NCBI GenBank assembly: GCA_018649725.1
Contig: JABIHH010000031.1
Span: 1-64,000 of the forward strand
Length of the DNA: 64,000 nt
Source: Rhodospirillaceae bacterium
GTDB taxonomy: Bacteria > Pseudomonadota > Alphaproteobacteria > Rhodospirillales > UBA2165
Reading direction: 5' to 3'
How positions within the stretch are numbered: the stretch's first letter is position 1; every line of letters starts with the position of its first letter. The position numbers were made by a program, and so were the translations under genes. This document shows positions 26,355-37,002 of this stretch, one piece after another. A model generated the notes under the pieces. The model saw nothing but the letters and a program-made list of their open reading frames with translations, made no database searches and was not told the origin of the DNA.

Positions 26355-27665
26355 TCAAAGTAATTCCGCGGCTTTTTGGCCAGAGACGACTGCGCTTTCG
26401 ATTGTGGCCGGCAGACCCGTTTTCGTCCAATCGCCAGCGAGAAAGAGATTTTGCCACTTTGTTGGCGAATCAGGCCGTAACTCATTTTGCGCTGGTGTCT
26501 GGGCAATTGTCGCGCGTTGTTCTTTGATTACGCGGACCGGTGGCAGCTCTGAGCCATCTCGTCCGATCACCTTGGCGACTTCCTGCCAAACCGTCGCGGC
26601 GATCTCATCAGCGGTATTTTCGGCGAGTTCATCGGCAGCACTTATGGTGACCGAATAAACATCACCCCGTTTAAACAGCCATTGCGAGGTCGAGCCAATC
26701 ATGCCGATAAAAGGCACGTTGTTCGGCAAGGGTGGTGGATATTCGAGCCGGAAATGCACATTGACGATGGCGCGCGTCTCGGTTGGCACAGTGATGTCTG
26801 GCAAAAGCGCTGAAATCTCGTTTGGTGGTAGAGCGAGAATAACGCGGTCTTCGGCGTTGAGCGTGATCTCTTGATCGTTCAGCATGATCGACTGGACGCT
26901 GTCAGGTGAGGTTTTGAGGGCGCGCAGCCGAGTTGAGAATTGCGGCGCCGCCTTGTTTGCCGTGAGATAGCTCACCGCCGGATCAACCAGGGCCGCAGAT
27001 AAGCCGTTCTTTGCCAGCATCGGCCGGCTGGCTTCCCGGCCTTTCAACAGTGTCTCAGACAACATCGCCCAAATTGAAGCGGCAGAGCCTTCGTTGGCAT
27101 CGGTATTGAGGACGGCGTGGCAGAGCGGCTGCCAAAAACGCTCAAAGATCGGCCGGGTGGGGTCGATAATACCGGCGAGGCTTTCAGTGGTCGCGCCCTG
27201 CAGCTTCGACAATGCGAGATAATCGGTGAGATTGGTGCCCGGAATTCGCTTGCTCGGCAGCAGGACCCACCAGGGAATGCGCCCCGCACTTGGCGAGAGA
27301 GCCCAGCTTTCGTCGGCATCCATATCGATAAACTCAAATGACACCGGATCCACCGCTTCAAAACCCTCCAGGCCATCAACCATTTCCAGATAGGTCTTAA
27401 TCCCGTTATTGCCGCTGAGTATGAGGTGGTTACCATTGTCGATGGTGCGGCCCAACACGCTATCCTCGTAGGACCGGCACCGCCCGCCAGCATGATTGGC
27501 CGCTTCGAACAGCGCAACTCGCCAGCCTTTTTGGATGCAACTAACCGCCGCAGACAGCCCCGCCATTCCGGCACCGATAATATAGACTGTGCCCGCGTTG
27601 TGATCTGAATGTGGCAAAGCTCTGCTTTCACTCCTTGGTCTGACTTCTGGAATACTATATGACAT
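26355..27665 (-). CDS. hpnE: Hydroxysqualene dehydroxylase HpnE
   Basis: An FAD-dependent amine-oxidase-fold enzyme that takes part in making squalene from presqualene diphosphate via hydroxysqualene for hopanoids. The dinucleotide motif is YIIGAGMAGLSAAV, followed by GGRCRSY, and the C-terminal FAD contact is LFLAGDWTKTGLPATIESA. I choose the ATG at 27665 (436 residues) because the longer frame to 27797 adds a 44-residue non-conserved stretch. No hpnC or hpnD is next to it in this window, so the usual hpnCDE cluster is broken or the partners lie elsewhere. Confidence 0.9.
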   Translation of the reverse strand: MSYSIPEVRPRSESRALPHSDHNAGTVYIIGAGMAGLSAAVSCIQKGWRVALFEAANHAGGRCRSYEDSVLGRTIDNGNHLILSGNNGIKTYLEMVDGLEGFEAVDPVSFEFIDMDADESWALSPSAGRIPWWVLLPSKRIPGTNLTDYLALSKLQGATTESLAGIIDPTRPIFERFWQPLCHAVLNTDANEGSAASIWAMLSETLLKGREASRPMLAKNGLSAALVDPAVSYLTANKAAPQFSTRLRALKTSPDSVQSIMLNDQEITLNAEDRVILALPPNEISALLPDITVPTETRAIVNVHFRLEYPPPLPNNVPFIGMIGSTSQWLFKRGDVYSVTISAADELAENTADEIAATVWQEVAKVIGRDGSELPPVRVIKEQRATIAQTPAQNELRPDSPTKWQNLFLAGDWTKTGLPATIESAVVSGQKAAELL

Positions 27666-27828
27666 ATCCAAATGTCTTGGACGATTGAATTTGGTGGATC
27701 GCTGAAATTTTTTACTTGGAGTATTATAAAAGGCTATAAATTTTGTTAATTCCCGCAAAAAGCGCCAAGCAGAATAGCACCGTAGGAATCCCTGCATCAG
27801 TAATCCAAAAATAAGTACGCCGCCAATG

Positions 27829-28314
27829 TTAGATTCTAAGTGCAGCTTGAGTAAGAATAATGTTTTTTTGCGAGTCTTCTATGTTTTTTATGAACGATAG
27901 AATCCTTTTTTCGACATTTGATTTGTCATTTTGATTGGAAATGTGACGCTTGACTTCTTCCTGCGTAGAGAGTGATTCTTCCTCCCCTTTCTTTTGTATG
28001 ACAAAGTTATTTAAGTTGAATTTAATACCGTTTCGTGTTGAACCAAAATCAGACCGCCATTGGAGGAAGTCAGGGAAAGCGAGACCAAAAAACCGGAAAC
28101 CGTAATATATCAACAAAGCCAGAAATCCCCACCACATCCAAATTTCGCCACCTTCTTTGATTTCGAAATTGAATGGGCGAGACTTAGCAAGGTCTACCAC
28201 GTCCGCCCATGCGAAAACTATAATGGGCAGGGAAGCAGCCATCACGTTCCGTCCGTATTTCAGGGTGCGTTCGCTGAAACTCTGAAATTGTGAAAGTCCG
28301 TCGTCGGCAGCCAT
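27829..28314 (-). CDS. Unknown two-helix membrane protein, RTLKYGRNV family, copy 1
   Basis: The 161-residue product begins with a short soluble segment holding ERTLKYGRNV (residues 15-24), then two hydrophobic stretches (about 24-40 and 57-80, the second WMWWGFLALLIYYGFRFFG in part) and a charged C-terminal cytoplasmic tail with predicted helices. The neighbour at 28367 has the same motif and layout. The region is AT-rich, unlike hpnE and the squalene-synthase-like gene around it, which suggests later acquisition. I do not recognise the family. Confidence 0.65.
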   Translation of the reverse strand: MAADDGLSQFQSFSERTLKYGRNVMAASLPIIVFAWADVVDLAKSRPFNFEIKEGGEIWMWWGFLALLIYYGFRFFGLAFPDFLQWRSDFGSTRNGIKFNLNNFVIQKKGEEESLSTQEEVKRHISNQNDKSNVEKRILSFIKNIEDSQKNIILTQAALRI

Positions 28315-28366
28315 TTTTTATATTTCTTTCGTTGGGAAAAAGCGACAGAGGACCAATATTCTAATC

Positions 28367-28822
28367 TCAATGAATGAATATGTTGATAAGTGAAATAATG
28401 AGACCACTTAACCCAACGCTGCTTGGAAAGAATATGTCTATCATCATTGATTTGAATGCAATGCTTCCTCTATCGACGGCAAGGTACTTTTTTTCTTCAT
28501 CACTTGGTGTGTTTAAATAATTAGGTTCTTGGAGATCAGGATTGTCAAAATAAACTACTCTTGCTTGATGATCACTTTCAACATCCACCCCCCAATTAAA
28601 TCCGAATTGAAAGTAGTGATATGCGAGTGTAAAAAAAATAATTACCCAAAATGAAGTTTCTCCCTTATCTGTGAAAGAATAGCCGAAGGGTTCGAAATCG
28701 GTGACATTGATATTTGGAATAAAAGTAAGCGTAAAAATCATTGATCCAATTACCAGTACATTTCGTCCATATTTCAATGTACGGTCTGACACTATCACTA
28801 TTTTGGGGAAAATTTTATCCAT
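28367..28822 (-). CDS. Unknown membrane protein, RTLKYGRNV family, copy 2
   Basis: A 151-residue paralogue of the downstream gene. DRTLKYGRNV is at residues 13-22, followed by hydrophobic stretches at about 22-38 and 58-78, and a third C-terminal hydrophobic stretch (about 126-151) that the other copy lacks. Both genes are on the minus strand 52 bases apart, so a joint transcript is likely. Base composition is low in GC. The function is unknown. Confidence 0.65.
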   Translation of the reverse strand: MDKIFPKIVIVSDRTLKYGRNVLVIGSMIFTLTFIPNINVTDFEPFGYSFTDKGETSFWVIIFFTLAYHYFQFGFNWGVDVESDHQARVVYFDNPDLQEPNYLNTPSDEEKKYLAVDRGSIAFKSMMIDIFFPSSVGLSGLIISLINIFIH

Positions 28823-28946
28823 TTAATCATTACACGCTACGGTGTTGATTCCGTCAATAAATGAACTTCAATTTTGAGGTATTTTATAGTGTTTTTCTTC
28901 AATTCTACATTCCACAATTAAATCCCATCGACTTAAGGTCTCAAAT

Positions 28947-29813
28947 ATGGGAAATATCCAAATGGCCAATGCACTTTCATATATGGCGGAGGAAACCCGC
29001 CGCCTGGATCGCGACCGCTTTCTCTGCACGTTGTTTGCGCCGGAAGAGCTGCGGGACGGGTTGTTTACGCTGTTGGCGTTCAATGCCGAGGTCGCGAAAT
29101 CGCGTGAAATGGTGAGCGAAGCATTGCTGGGCGAAATTCGGCTGCAATGGTGGCGGGATGCAATTGAGCGGATCTATGCTCAGCCCGATGGCGATTTTGA
29201 AGATCATGCCATTGTGGCAGAATTGGCCAAGACCGTGGCGCAATATGGCCTCAGCCGGGCTTGGTTTGACCAGCTGATTGATGCACGCTCCCAGGATATG
29301 CTGGATGAGCCGCCAAAAGATGAGGCGGCGTTGCGCGAGTATGCTTTTGGTACGGCGGCAACGCTTAACCGGCTGATGCTAGAGATCGTGACGTCCTCAG
29401 AGGAGGCGCAGAAAGCAGCCGAACATGTTGGCGTTGCTTGGGCCTTAACCGGCATTTTGCGCGCCTCATCGATACTGGCCAAATATAAGCGGGTTTACAT
29501 GCCGCAAACGCTGATGCTGGAATGTGGTTTCGATGCGCCGATGTTTATGGCGCAAAAACCCTCAGCCGAGATTGAAAAGGCCGTTGAGCGCATCTGCCAG
29601 TTGGCCTGGACCGAGATTATGGCCGCCCGGGTGTTGCTCAAGGGGAGAGCTGACAAGCGCTGCCGGGCGATTTTATTGCAGGCCAGCCTGGCGGATCTGT
29701 ATCTCAAACGCATCGAAAAGCTTGGTCACAATCCCTTTGATCCTAAGATCGAGGCGGGCCGGGCAGGACGGCAGCTAAAATTGACTGTTAAGGCTGTACG
29801 CGGATCGTTCTAG
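28947..29813 (+). CDS. Squalene/phytoene-synthase-like protein (NDUFAF6-like)
   Basis: A 288-residue all-helical protein of the squalene/phytoene synthase fold. It has the phrases DRDRFLCTLFAPEELRDGLFTL (in part) and EIRLQWWRDAIERIY but lacks the Asp-rich DxxxD motifs used to bind prenyl diphosphate, as does the human complex I assembly factor NDUFAF6. I therefore read it as a non-catalytic or divergent assembly factor, not as HpnC or HpnD. The start may be the ATG at 28947 or at 28962. In related genomes it often follows the Mth938 gene, which here lies 11 kb upstream. Confidence 0.82.
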   Translation: MGNIQMANALSYMAEETRRLDRDRFLCTLFAPEELRDGLFTLLAFNAEVAKSREMVSEALLGEIRLQWWRDAIERIYAQPDGDFEDHAIVAELAKTVAQYGLSRAWFDQLIDARSQDMLDEPPKDEAALREYAFGTAATLNRLMLEIVTSSEEAQKAAEHVGVAWALTGILRASSILAKYKRVYMPQTLMLECGFDAPMFMAQKPSAEIEKAVERICQLAWTEIMAARVLLKGRADKRCRAILLQASLADLYLKRIEKLGHNPFDPKIEAGRAGRQLKLTVKAVRGSF

Positions 29814-29936
29814 CGAGCGCCGGTGACGCCCCATCAATGTGATCTGAGCGGGCGGCCCAATCGATCGACATGATGTCATGCGCGGTAACGATCGGGAAGA
29901 CCGGCGGTCCACCAGCCCGGTACCTATGAATCTGGG

Positions 29937-31457
29937 TTGGCGGCCTTGGGCAGAGATACTTACAAGGACGGAGCCAATGCCATTACATTTGGATATTATG
30001 ATACCGAAAATCCATCATGGAATGATCTATTTTCAAATGACAAAGCGGATAACGAAGACAAGGGGTGGTTCCTGGGAGACGATCCAGACAGTTTGCCTAC
30101 AGAAAATTATAACAACTACAATTTTCAAGACTCTCGAGAATATCAGAACGAATTGGATATGTATTTGGACGAATCTGTTGATATTTATGGCAGCGCGTTT
30201 CTGGATGATGCCCCTGGTTCGGCTTCGCCGTCGGGCAAGACCGACACTGACCCGGGCGAGTTAAAGGGTAGTGCGGGGTATGATTTTCTGAATGATCCTG
30301 CTGTCACGGCCTATGTAGAAGGTCTCTATGACTCGTTGAACAACAGCCTCGGTAGTACCCTCGGCAATACCCCGGGCGAAACGCCCACATCATCCAATAT
30401 GGGATTTAATTTGGCAGCCCAGCCCGGCGAGCAGATTACCTACACGGCACCGACCGTAGATCCGGCTGAACAGGCGGCCCATGCGGAGCGGGCAACGGCG
30501 ATGGTTATGGGCGCGACCAATGACATCGGGGCTGCTTATCGCGGGGCGCCCAGCAAGAGCGGCAATCCGGCCAATAGTGTCTATGGCAACAGCCAGACGA
30601 CCGCGGGATCGAGCGCGGGTAAAGCAAATACCAGCGGCGAGAAAACCAATTATGGTGTCGAGCCAGAAAGCTTTATAGATGCTTTCACTGCCGCTCATAA
30701 TTACTCGATGGACACAGACCCGGCCTTTGCCGATGCCTATAATTCAGTAGCTTCTTCAGAAGAACAAATGGGCAACAACTCGGGCGTAGGTCCCAGCACT
30801 GGATTGGGTGGAAATCTTGATGGCGCGGGATCGGGTGCCGATTATTCCCCGGCGGATTTAGACGGTTATGTTGACGATGCCGATGTCGCCCAATCTACGG
30901 CCGGTCCAGGAACAGACGTCAATGGTCAAAGCGCGTCCACCGGAGGCGGGCAAGGACCAGGCCAGGCGGGAGATGCCAACTGGAACGGCAGTGCGTTCTA
31001 TGATTCTTCAAATGAAGGTGGTCCGGGTGGCTATGCCAGCGATTACGATTCCGTCAGTGGCCGTTTTCTTGGCGATTCTGACGGTGATGGCGCAAGTGAT
31101 TCTGATGACAGTGTGATCTGTACTGAGCTGTTTCGCCATCACATGATCTCCCCAGAGATGTTTCAAGCTGATGGCGCTTTTGGTCGCGCGTTAAATCCGG
31201 CCATCATACGTGGCTATCATTTCTGGGCTAAACCGCTGGTGCGCCTGATGCGGCGGCACTATGGCGTGCTCATTTTCGTGAAATTTTTGGCTTTGCCTTG
31301 GATCAAAGAGATCGCCCATCGCCAGGCCGGTATTGGGACAAGTTCCTTCATTGGTAAAATCTATCTCGCTTTGGGTTTGCCCGTGTGTCACACACTCGGT
31401 CGCGCTCTTTCTGCGATTGGCAAGCGAGCAAGGACAGGTGTCCCAACTGTGCGGTAG
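29937..31457 (+). CDS. Acidic low-complexity protein with conserved C-terminal domain
   Basis: A 506-residue protein of unknown function. Residues 1-370 are rich in Gly, Ser, Asp, Asn and Pro with few hydrophobic stretches, so probably disordered. Near 375-393 the sequence DSDGDGASDSDDS resembles calcium-binding Asp-rich repeats. The last 115 residues (from CTELFRHHMIS) form a basic, amphipathic domain with GYHFWAKPLVRLMRRHYG, similar in style to C-terminal domains found after long disordered stretches in other alphaproteobacterial proteins. The start is a TTG and is uncertain; no signal peptide is visible. It may be a phage or surface protein remnant. Confidence 0.55.
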   Translation: MAALGRDTYKDGANAITFGYYDTENPSWNDLFSNDKADNEDKGWFLGDDPDSLPTENYNNYNFQDSREYQNELDMYLDESVDIYGSAFLDDAPGSASPSGKTDTDPGELKGSAGYDFLNDPAVTAYVEGLYDSLNNSLGSTLGNTPGETPTSSNMGFNLAAQPGEQITYTAPTVDPAEQAAHAERATAMVMGATNDIGAAYRGAPSKSGNPANSVYGNSQTTAGSSAGKANTSGEKTNYGVEPESFIDAFTAAHNYSMDTDPAFADAYNSVASSEEQMGNNSGVGPSTGLGGNLDGAGSGADYSPADLDGYVDDADVAQSTAGPGTDVNGQSASTGGGQGPGQAGDANWNGSAFYDSSNEGGPGGYASDYDSVSGRFLGDSDGDGASDSDDSVICTELFRHHMISPEMFQADGAFGRALNPAIIRGYHFWAKPLVRLMRRHYGVLIFVKFLALPWIKEIAHRQAGIGTSSFIGKIYLALGLPVCHTLGRALSAIGKRARTGVPTVR

Positions 31458-31546
31458 ATCATAGCTGCCCGTTTTTCTATGTGTTAGAAGTACTTGATAT
31501 ATAATACTTTCCGTATCAGACTCTCAACTATAGGAGACGTTCGACT

Positions 31547-32965
31547 GTGGCTGACCAAGATAATTCTGACGACGATGATGATGGCATAGATATCAGCCAG
31601 GCCCTCAATAATCTCGAGGATATTCTAGAAGACGACGATGCCTTCTGGACCAAAATTTCGCAAAGCCATCTCGATGAATTGTTGGAGGAACACGCCCGCC
31701 ACATGGACGGAATTTTAGGCGCCAAGCGGGCGGTGCTGAAATTCTTCGATATGTCTTATCTCGATTTGAATGGCTGCAATCTCACCCAGGCGGATGCAAC
31801 GGGGGCCCGTTTTGAGCATGCCAGCATGGAAGAGGCTATCTTGATGGCCGCGAATTTCTATGCTGCCGATATGCGTTTTGTTTCTTTTATTGATGCCAAT
31901 TTAACCCGCGCCGATCTCCGGGGTGCGTGTTTGCGGGGCGCTGATTTTACCGGTGCCAATTTGACCGATGCGGATCTCCGCGATGGCTTGCTGATGAAAT
32001 CGGTTGAGAAGGGCGATATCGTGCCGGTTATGAATGAGAGCGAAGCCGCCTCGCTCGACCAGGCCATCATGAAAGAAGCCGATCTCACCAATGCCCGGAT
32101 GTCGAACGCGTTTGTTGTTCAGACGGATATGACCGATGCGATACTGCGCAATGCCCGGTTTATTCGCGCTGATTTGAGCTTTGCCAATTTCACCGGCGCG
32201 ATCTTAGATGGCGCGGATTTCACCGAGGCCAATTTATCCGGCGCGATCTTTCATGGCGCGACGCTCACCCATACGATCTTGGACAATGCCATACTCGATG
32301 GGGCTAATCTGTCGGGCGCGATCCTCGATTCAGTAAATTTGGATCATGTCGATCTCGACAAAGCGCGCATGCCACGCCACCAAGCCAAGCTCGATGGTGA
32401 AATCCATGAAATCATCGCGGCTCATGTAGAATGGTTGAACTCAAATGGTGAGACCGGGACGCAAGCGATCCTCAGTGAGGTCAATCTCGGCGGTTATGAT
32501 CTCAGTTTGACGAATTTAGCGGCTGCCGACATGTCCTATTGCATTTTAAAAAATGCCGATCTTTCAAAAAGTAATTTCATGATGACGGATTTTTGCTTTG
32601 CCGATATGCGCAAGGCCAATCTGGCCGGCGCCAATTTGCGGGGCGCGAAATTGCAGCGCTCCAACCTGGCCGGTGCCAATCTCGTTGGTGCGCAATTTGA
32701 AGGTCTGCCGACTGATGATGGCGCTGGTCTGTGGCCGGCCAATCTGCAATTCGTCAAATTACGCGGTGCCAAGCTGAACGGTGTTAATTTCACCAATGCC
32801 AATTTGGAGGGGGCCGATTTGTCGATGGCTGATCTCCGCAATGCCGATCTCAGGGGCGCTAAACTGGTCGATGCCGATTTAACCGGTGCCGATCTTGGCG
32901 GGGCTAAGCTCAAAGGAGCTGACACCAGAGGCGCCAAAGGCCTGGATCAAGGCTCTATGATCTAA
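31547..32965 (+). CDS. Pentapeptide-repeat protein
   Basis: A 472-residue protein with long runs of A(D/N)LxG/x pentapeptides forming a right-handed quadrilateral beta-helix (about 70-155, 170-285 and 315-465). The first 55 residues are acidic (DNSDDDDDGIDI). A non-repeat stretch at about 285-315 (HAKLDGEIHEIIAAHVEWLNS) separates two solenoid parts. Some relatives mimic DNA and protect gyrase, but most have unknown roles, and nothing here shows gyrase protection. The start is GTG with TAGGAGACG upstream. Confidence 0.9.
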   Translation: MADQDNSDDDDDGIDISQALNNLEDILEDDDAFWTKISQSHLDELLEEHARHMDGILGAKRAVLKFFDMSYLDLNGCNLTQADATGARFEHASMEEAILMAANFYAADMRFVSFIDANLTRADLRGACLRGADFTGANLTDADLRDGLLMKSVEKGDIVPVMNESEAASLDQAIMKEADLTNARMSNAFVVQTDMTDAILRNARFIRADLSFANFTGAILDGADFTEANLSGAIFHGATLTHTILDNAILDGANLSGAILDSVNLDHVDLDKARMPRHQAKLDGEIHEIIAAHVEWLNSNGETGTQAILSEVNLGGYDLSLTNLAAADMSYCILKNADLSKSNFMMTDFCFADMRKANLAGANLRGAKLQRSNLAGANLVGAQFEGLPTDDGAGLWPANLQFVKLRGAKLNGVNFTNANLEGADLSMADLRNADLRGAKLVDADLTGADLGGAKLKGADTRGAKGLDQGSMI

Positions 32966-32993
32966 ACCACATTAAGAGACGAGGGAGAGACGA

Positions 32994-33380
32994 ATGGCAC
33001 GTTTGTATAATCCAGAAATAATGGGAGCGCCCGCTGGGCCTTACACCCATGGCGCGGAAGTCCAAGCGGGCGAGCGTATGATTTTCTTCTCCGGCCAAGT
33101 CGGCGCGGATTTTGATGGCAATGTGCCGGACGATATCGAAGGTCAGATGCGCAACGCCTATGCCAATATTGAGGCTATTTTAACCGAAGCCGGCATGGTG
33201 ATGACTGATTTGGTCAAGATGACAACCTATCTGGTTAGATCCGAAGACCTCGCCTCGTTTCGCGACATTCGCAATGACATCATGGGCGACTTCAAACCGG
33301 CGCATACCCTGCTGGTAATCTCATCTTTAGCCCGCCCGGAATTCCTGGTTGAGATCGAAGGCTTCGCGTCGAAGGCCTAA
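32994..33380 (+). CDS. RidA-family protein, copy 1
   Basis: A 128-residue YjgF/YER057c/UK114 (Rid) protein, normally a trimer. The core strands HGAEVQAGERMIFFSGQVGAD and FKPAHTLLVISSLARPEFLVEIEG (in part) are present. The Arg that binds the carboxylate in true RidA enamine deaminases (in PARSxxxV) is replaced by His (PAHTLLVI), so it may not be a classical deaminase. AGGGAGAGACGA precedes the ATG. It follows the pentapeptide gene by 28 bases and precedes a paralogue. Confidence 0.9.
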   Translation: MARLYNPEIMGAPAGPYTHGAEVQAGERMIFFSGQVGADFDGNVPDDIEGQMRNAYANIEAILTEAGMVMTDLVKMTTYLVRSEDLASFRDIRNDIMGDFKPAHTLLVISSLARPEFLVEIEGFASKA

Positions 33381-33451
33381 TCGAGACGGATATTTAAACT
33401 TCGATAATTTTTAACTATGATCTCCGATAAACCACAATATTGGAGTCTCAT

Positions 33452-33838
33452 ATGCCCCGTTTTTATAACCCTGCAGCGATGAATGCGCCGTTCAATCCTT
33501 ACACCCACGGCATTGAAGTTCAGCGTGATGAACGACTTGTCTTTTTCTCCGGCCAAGTCGGCGCTGATGCCAGCGGTGCGATAAAGCCAGATTTTGAAGG
33601 CCAGATAAGACAGATCTACGCCAACATCGAGATTATTCTAGCCGATGCCGATATGGCATTGAGCGATCTCGCCAAGCTCACAACCTATCTCGTTAGCCGT
33701 GACGATCTTGACGATATGCGCCGCCTACGGGCAGAAATCTTAGGCGATCACAAACCGGGTCACACCCTGCTGCTCATATCCGGTCTGGCCTACCCTGAGT
33801 TCCGCATTGAAGTCGAAGGCTTCGCTGCCAAGGCATGA
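33452..33838 (+). CDS. RidA-family protein, copy 2
   Basis: A paralogue of the preceding gene, 128 residues, with the same HGIEVQRDERLVFFSGQVGAD and GHTLLLISGLAYPEFRIEVEG phrases and the same His in place of the catalytic Arg. The frame extends upstream to a TTG at 33440, but the ATG at 33452 matches the first copy's start and has TTGGAG before it. The tandem pair looks like a recent duplication; a division of substrates or a mixed trimer is possible. Confidence 0.9.
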   Translation: MPRFYNPAAMNAPFNPYTHGIEVQRDERLVFFSGQVGADASGAIKPDFEGQIRQIYANIEIILADADMALSDLAKLTTYLVSRDDLDDMRRLRAEILGDHKPGHTLLLISGLAYPEFRIEVEGFAAKA

Positions 33839-33845
33839 GGGGAAG

Positions 33846-33930
33846 TTGGATACGCCCGGGTATGACGAATTTTGGCTATAGCTGTGCAATCACTCCGACG
33901 TCATGCGCGGACTTGATCCGCCTATCCATC
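33846..33930. repeat. Family A repeats, one reduced and one inverted
   Basis: A short form TGGATACGCCCGGGTATGACG (split at its centre, about 33847-33867) lacks the TCAAG core. A full copy in opposite orientation follows at 33897-33930 with core GCGCGGACTTGATCCGC. The facing arrangement matches that at 5921-6008. Confidence 0.65.
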
Positions 33931-33989
33931 TTCTTGTGTTAAATTAAACTGTCCCCGAAATTCATTTTAAAAGTCCCCCCACGTTTATC

Positions 33990-34067
33990 CTCCCCCTCAA
34001 GAGGGAGGAGAATTAGGATGCCGGATCGGTGAACAATATAACTCCCTCTCCCTTGAGGGGGGAGGGA
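33990..34067. repeat. Large imperfect inverted repeat between convergent genes
   Basis: The left arm CCCCCTCAAGAGGGAGGAG (about 33991-34010) and right arm CTCCCTCTCCCTTGAGGGGG (about 34042-34061) are near reverse complements with a spacer of about 32 bases. It lies between the convergent ridA (+) and uvrA (-) genes and could act as a bidirectional terminator. It may also be a copy of a mobile short repeat. Confidence 0.6.
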
Positions 34068-34092
34068 GTGGTGGGAGTGACTTGACTCGGAA

Positions 34093-36948
<2,856 letters not shown>

Positions 36949-37002
36949 AGCCAATTATATGGACTGCAATCTCGGAAAAAGCGAGTCCAGATTTGATTAG
37001 TT

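Noticed and set aside
28947-29813. HpnC/HpnD or phytoene synthase for hopanoid/carotenoid synthesis next to hpnE
   Set aside because: The Asp-rich prenyl-diphosphate motifs are missing and the sequence phrases match the NDUFAF6-like group; two unrelated genes separate it from hpnE on the other strand.
31547-32965. Qnr-type quinolone resistance protein
   Set aside because: The length, the acidic N-terminus and the interrupted solenoid differ from Qnr proteins of about 218 residues.
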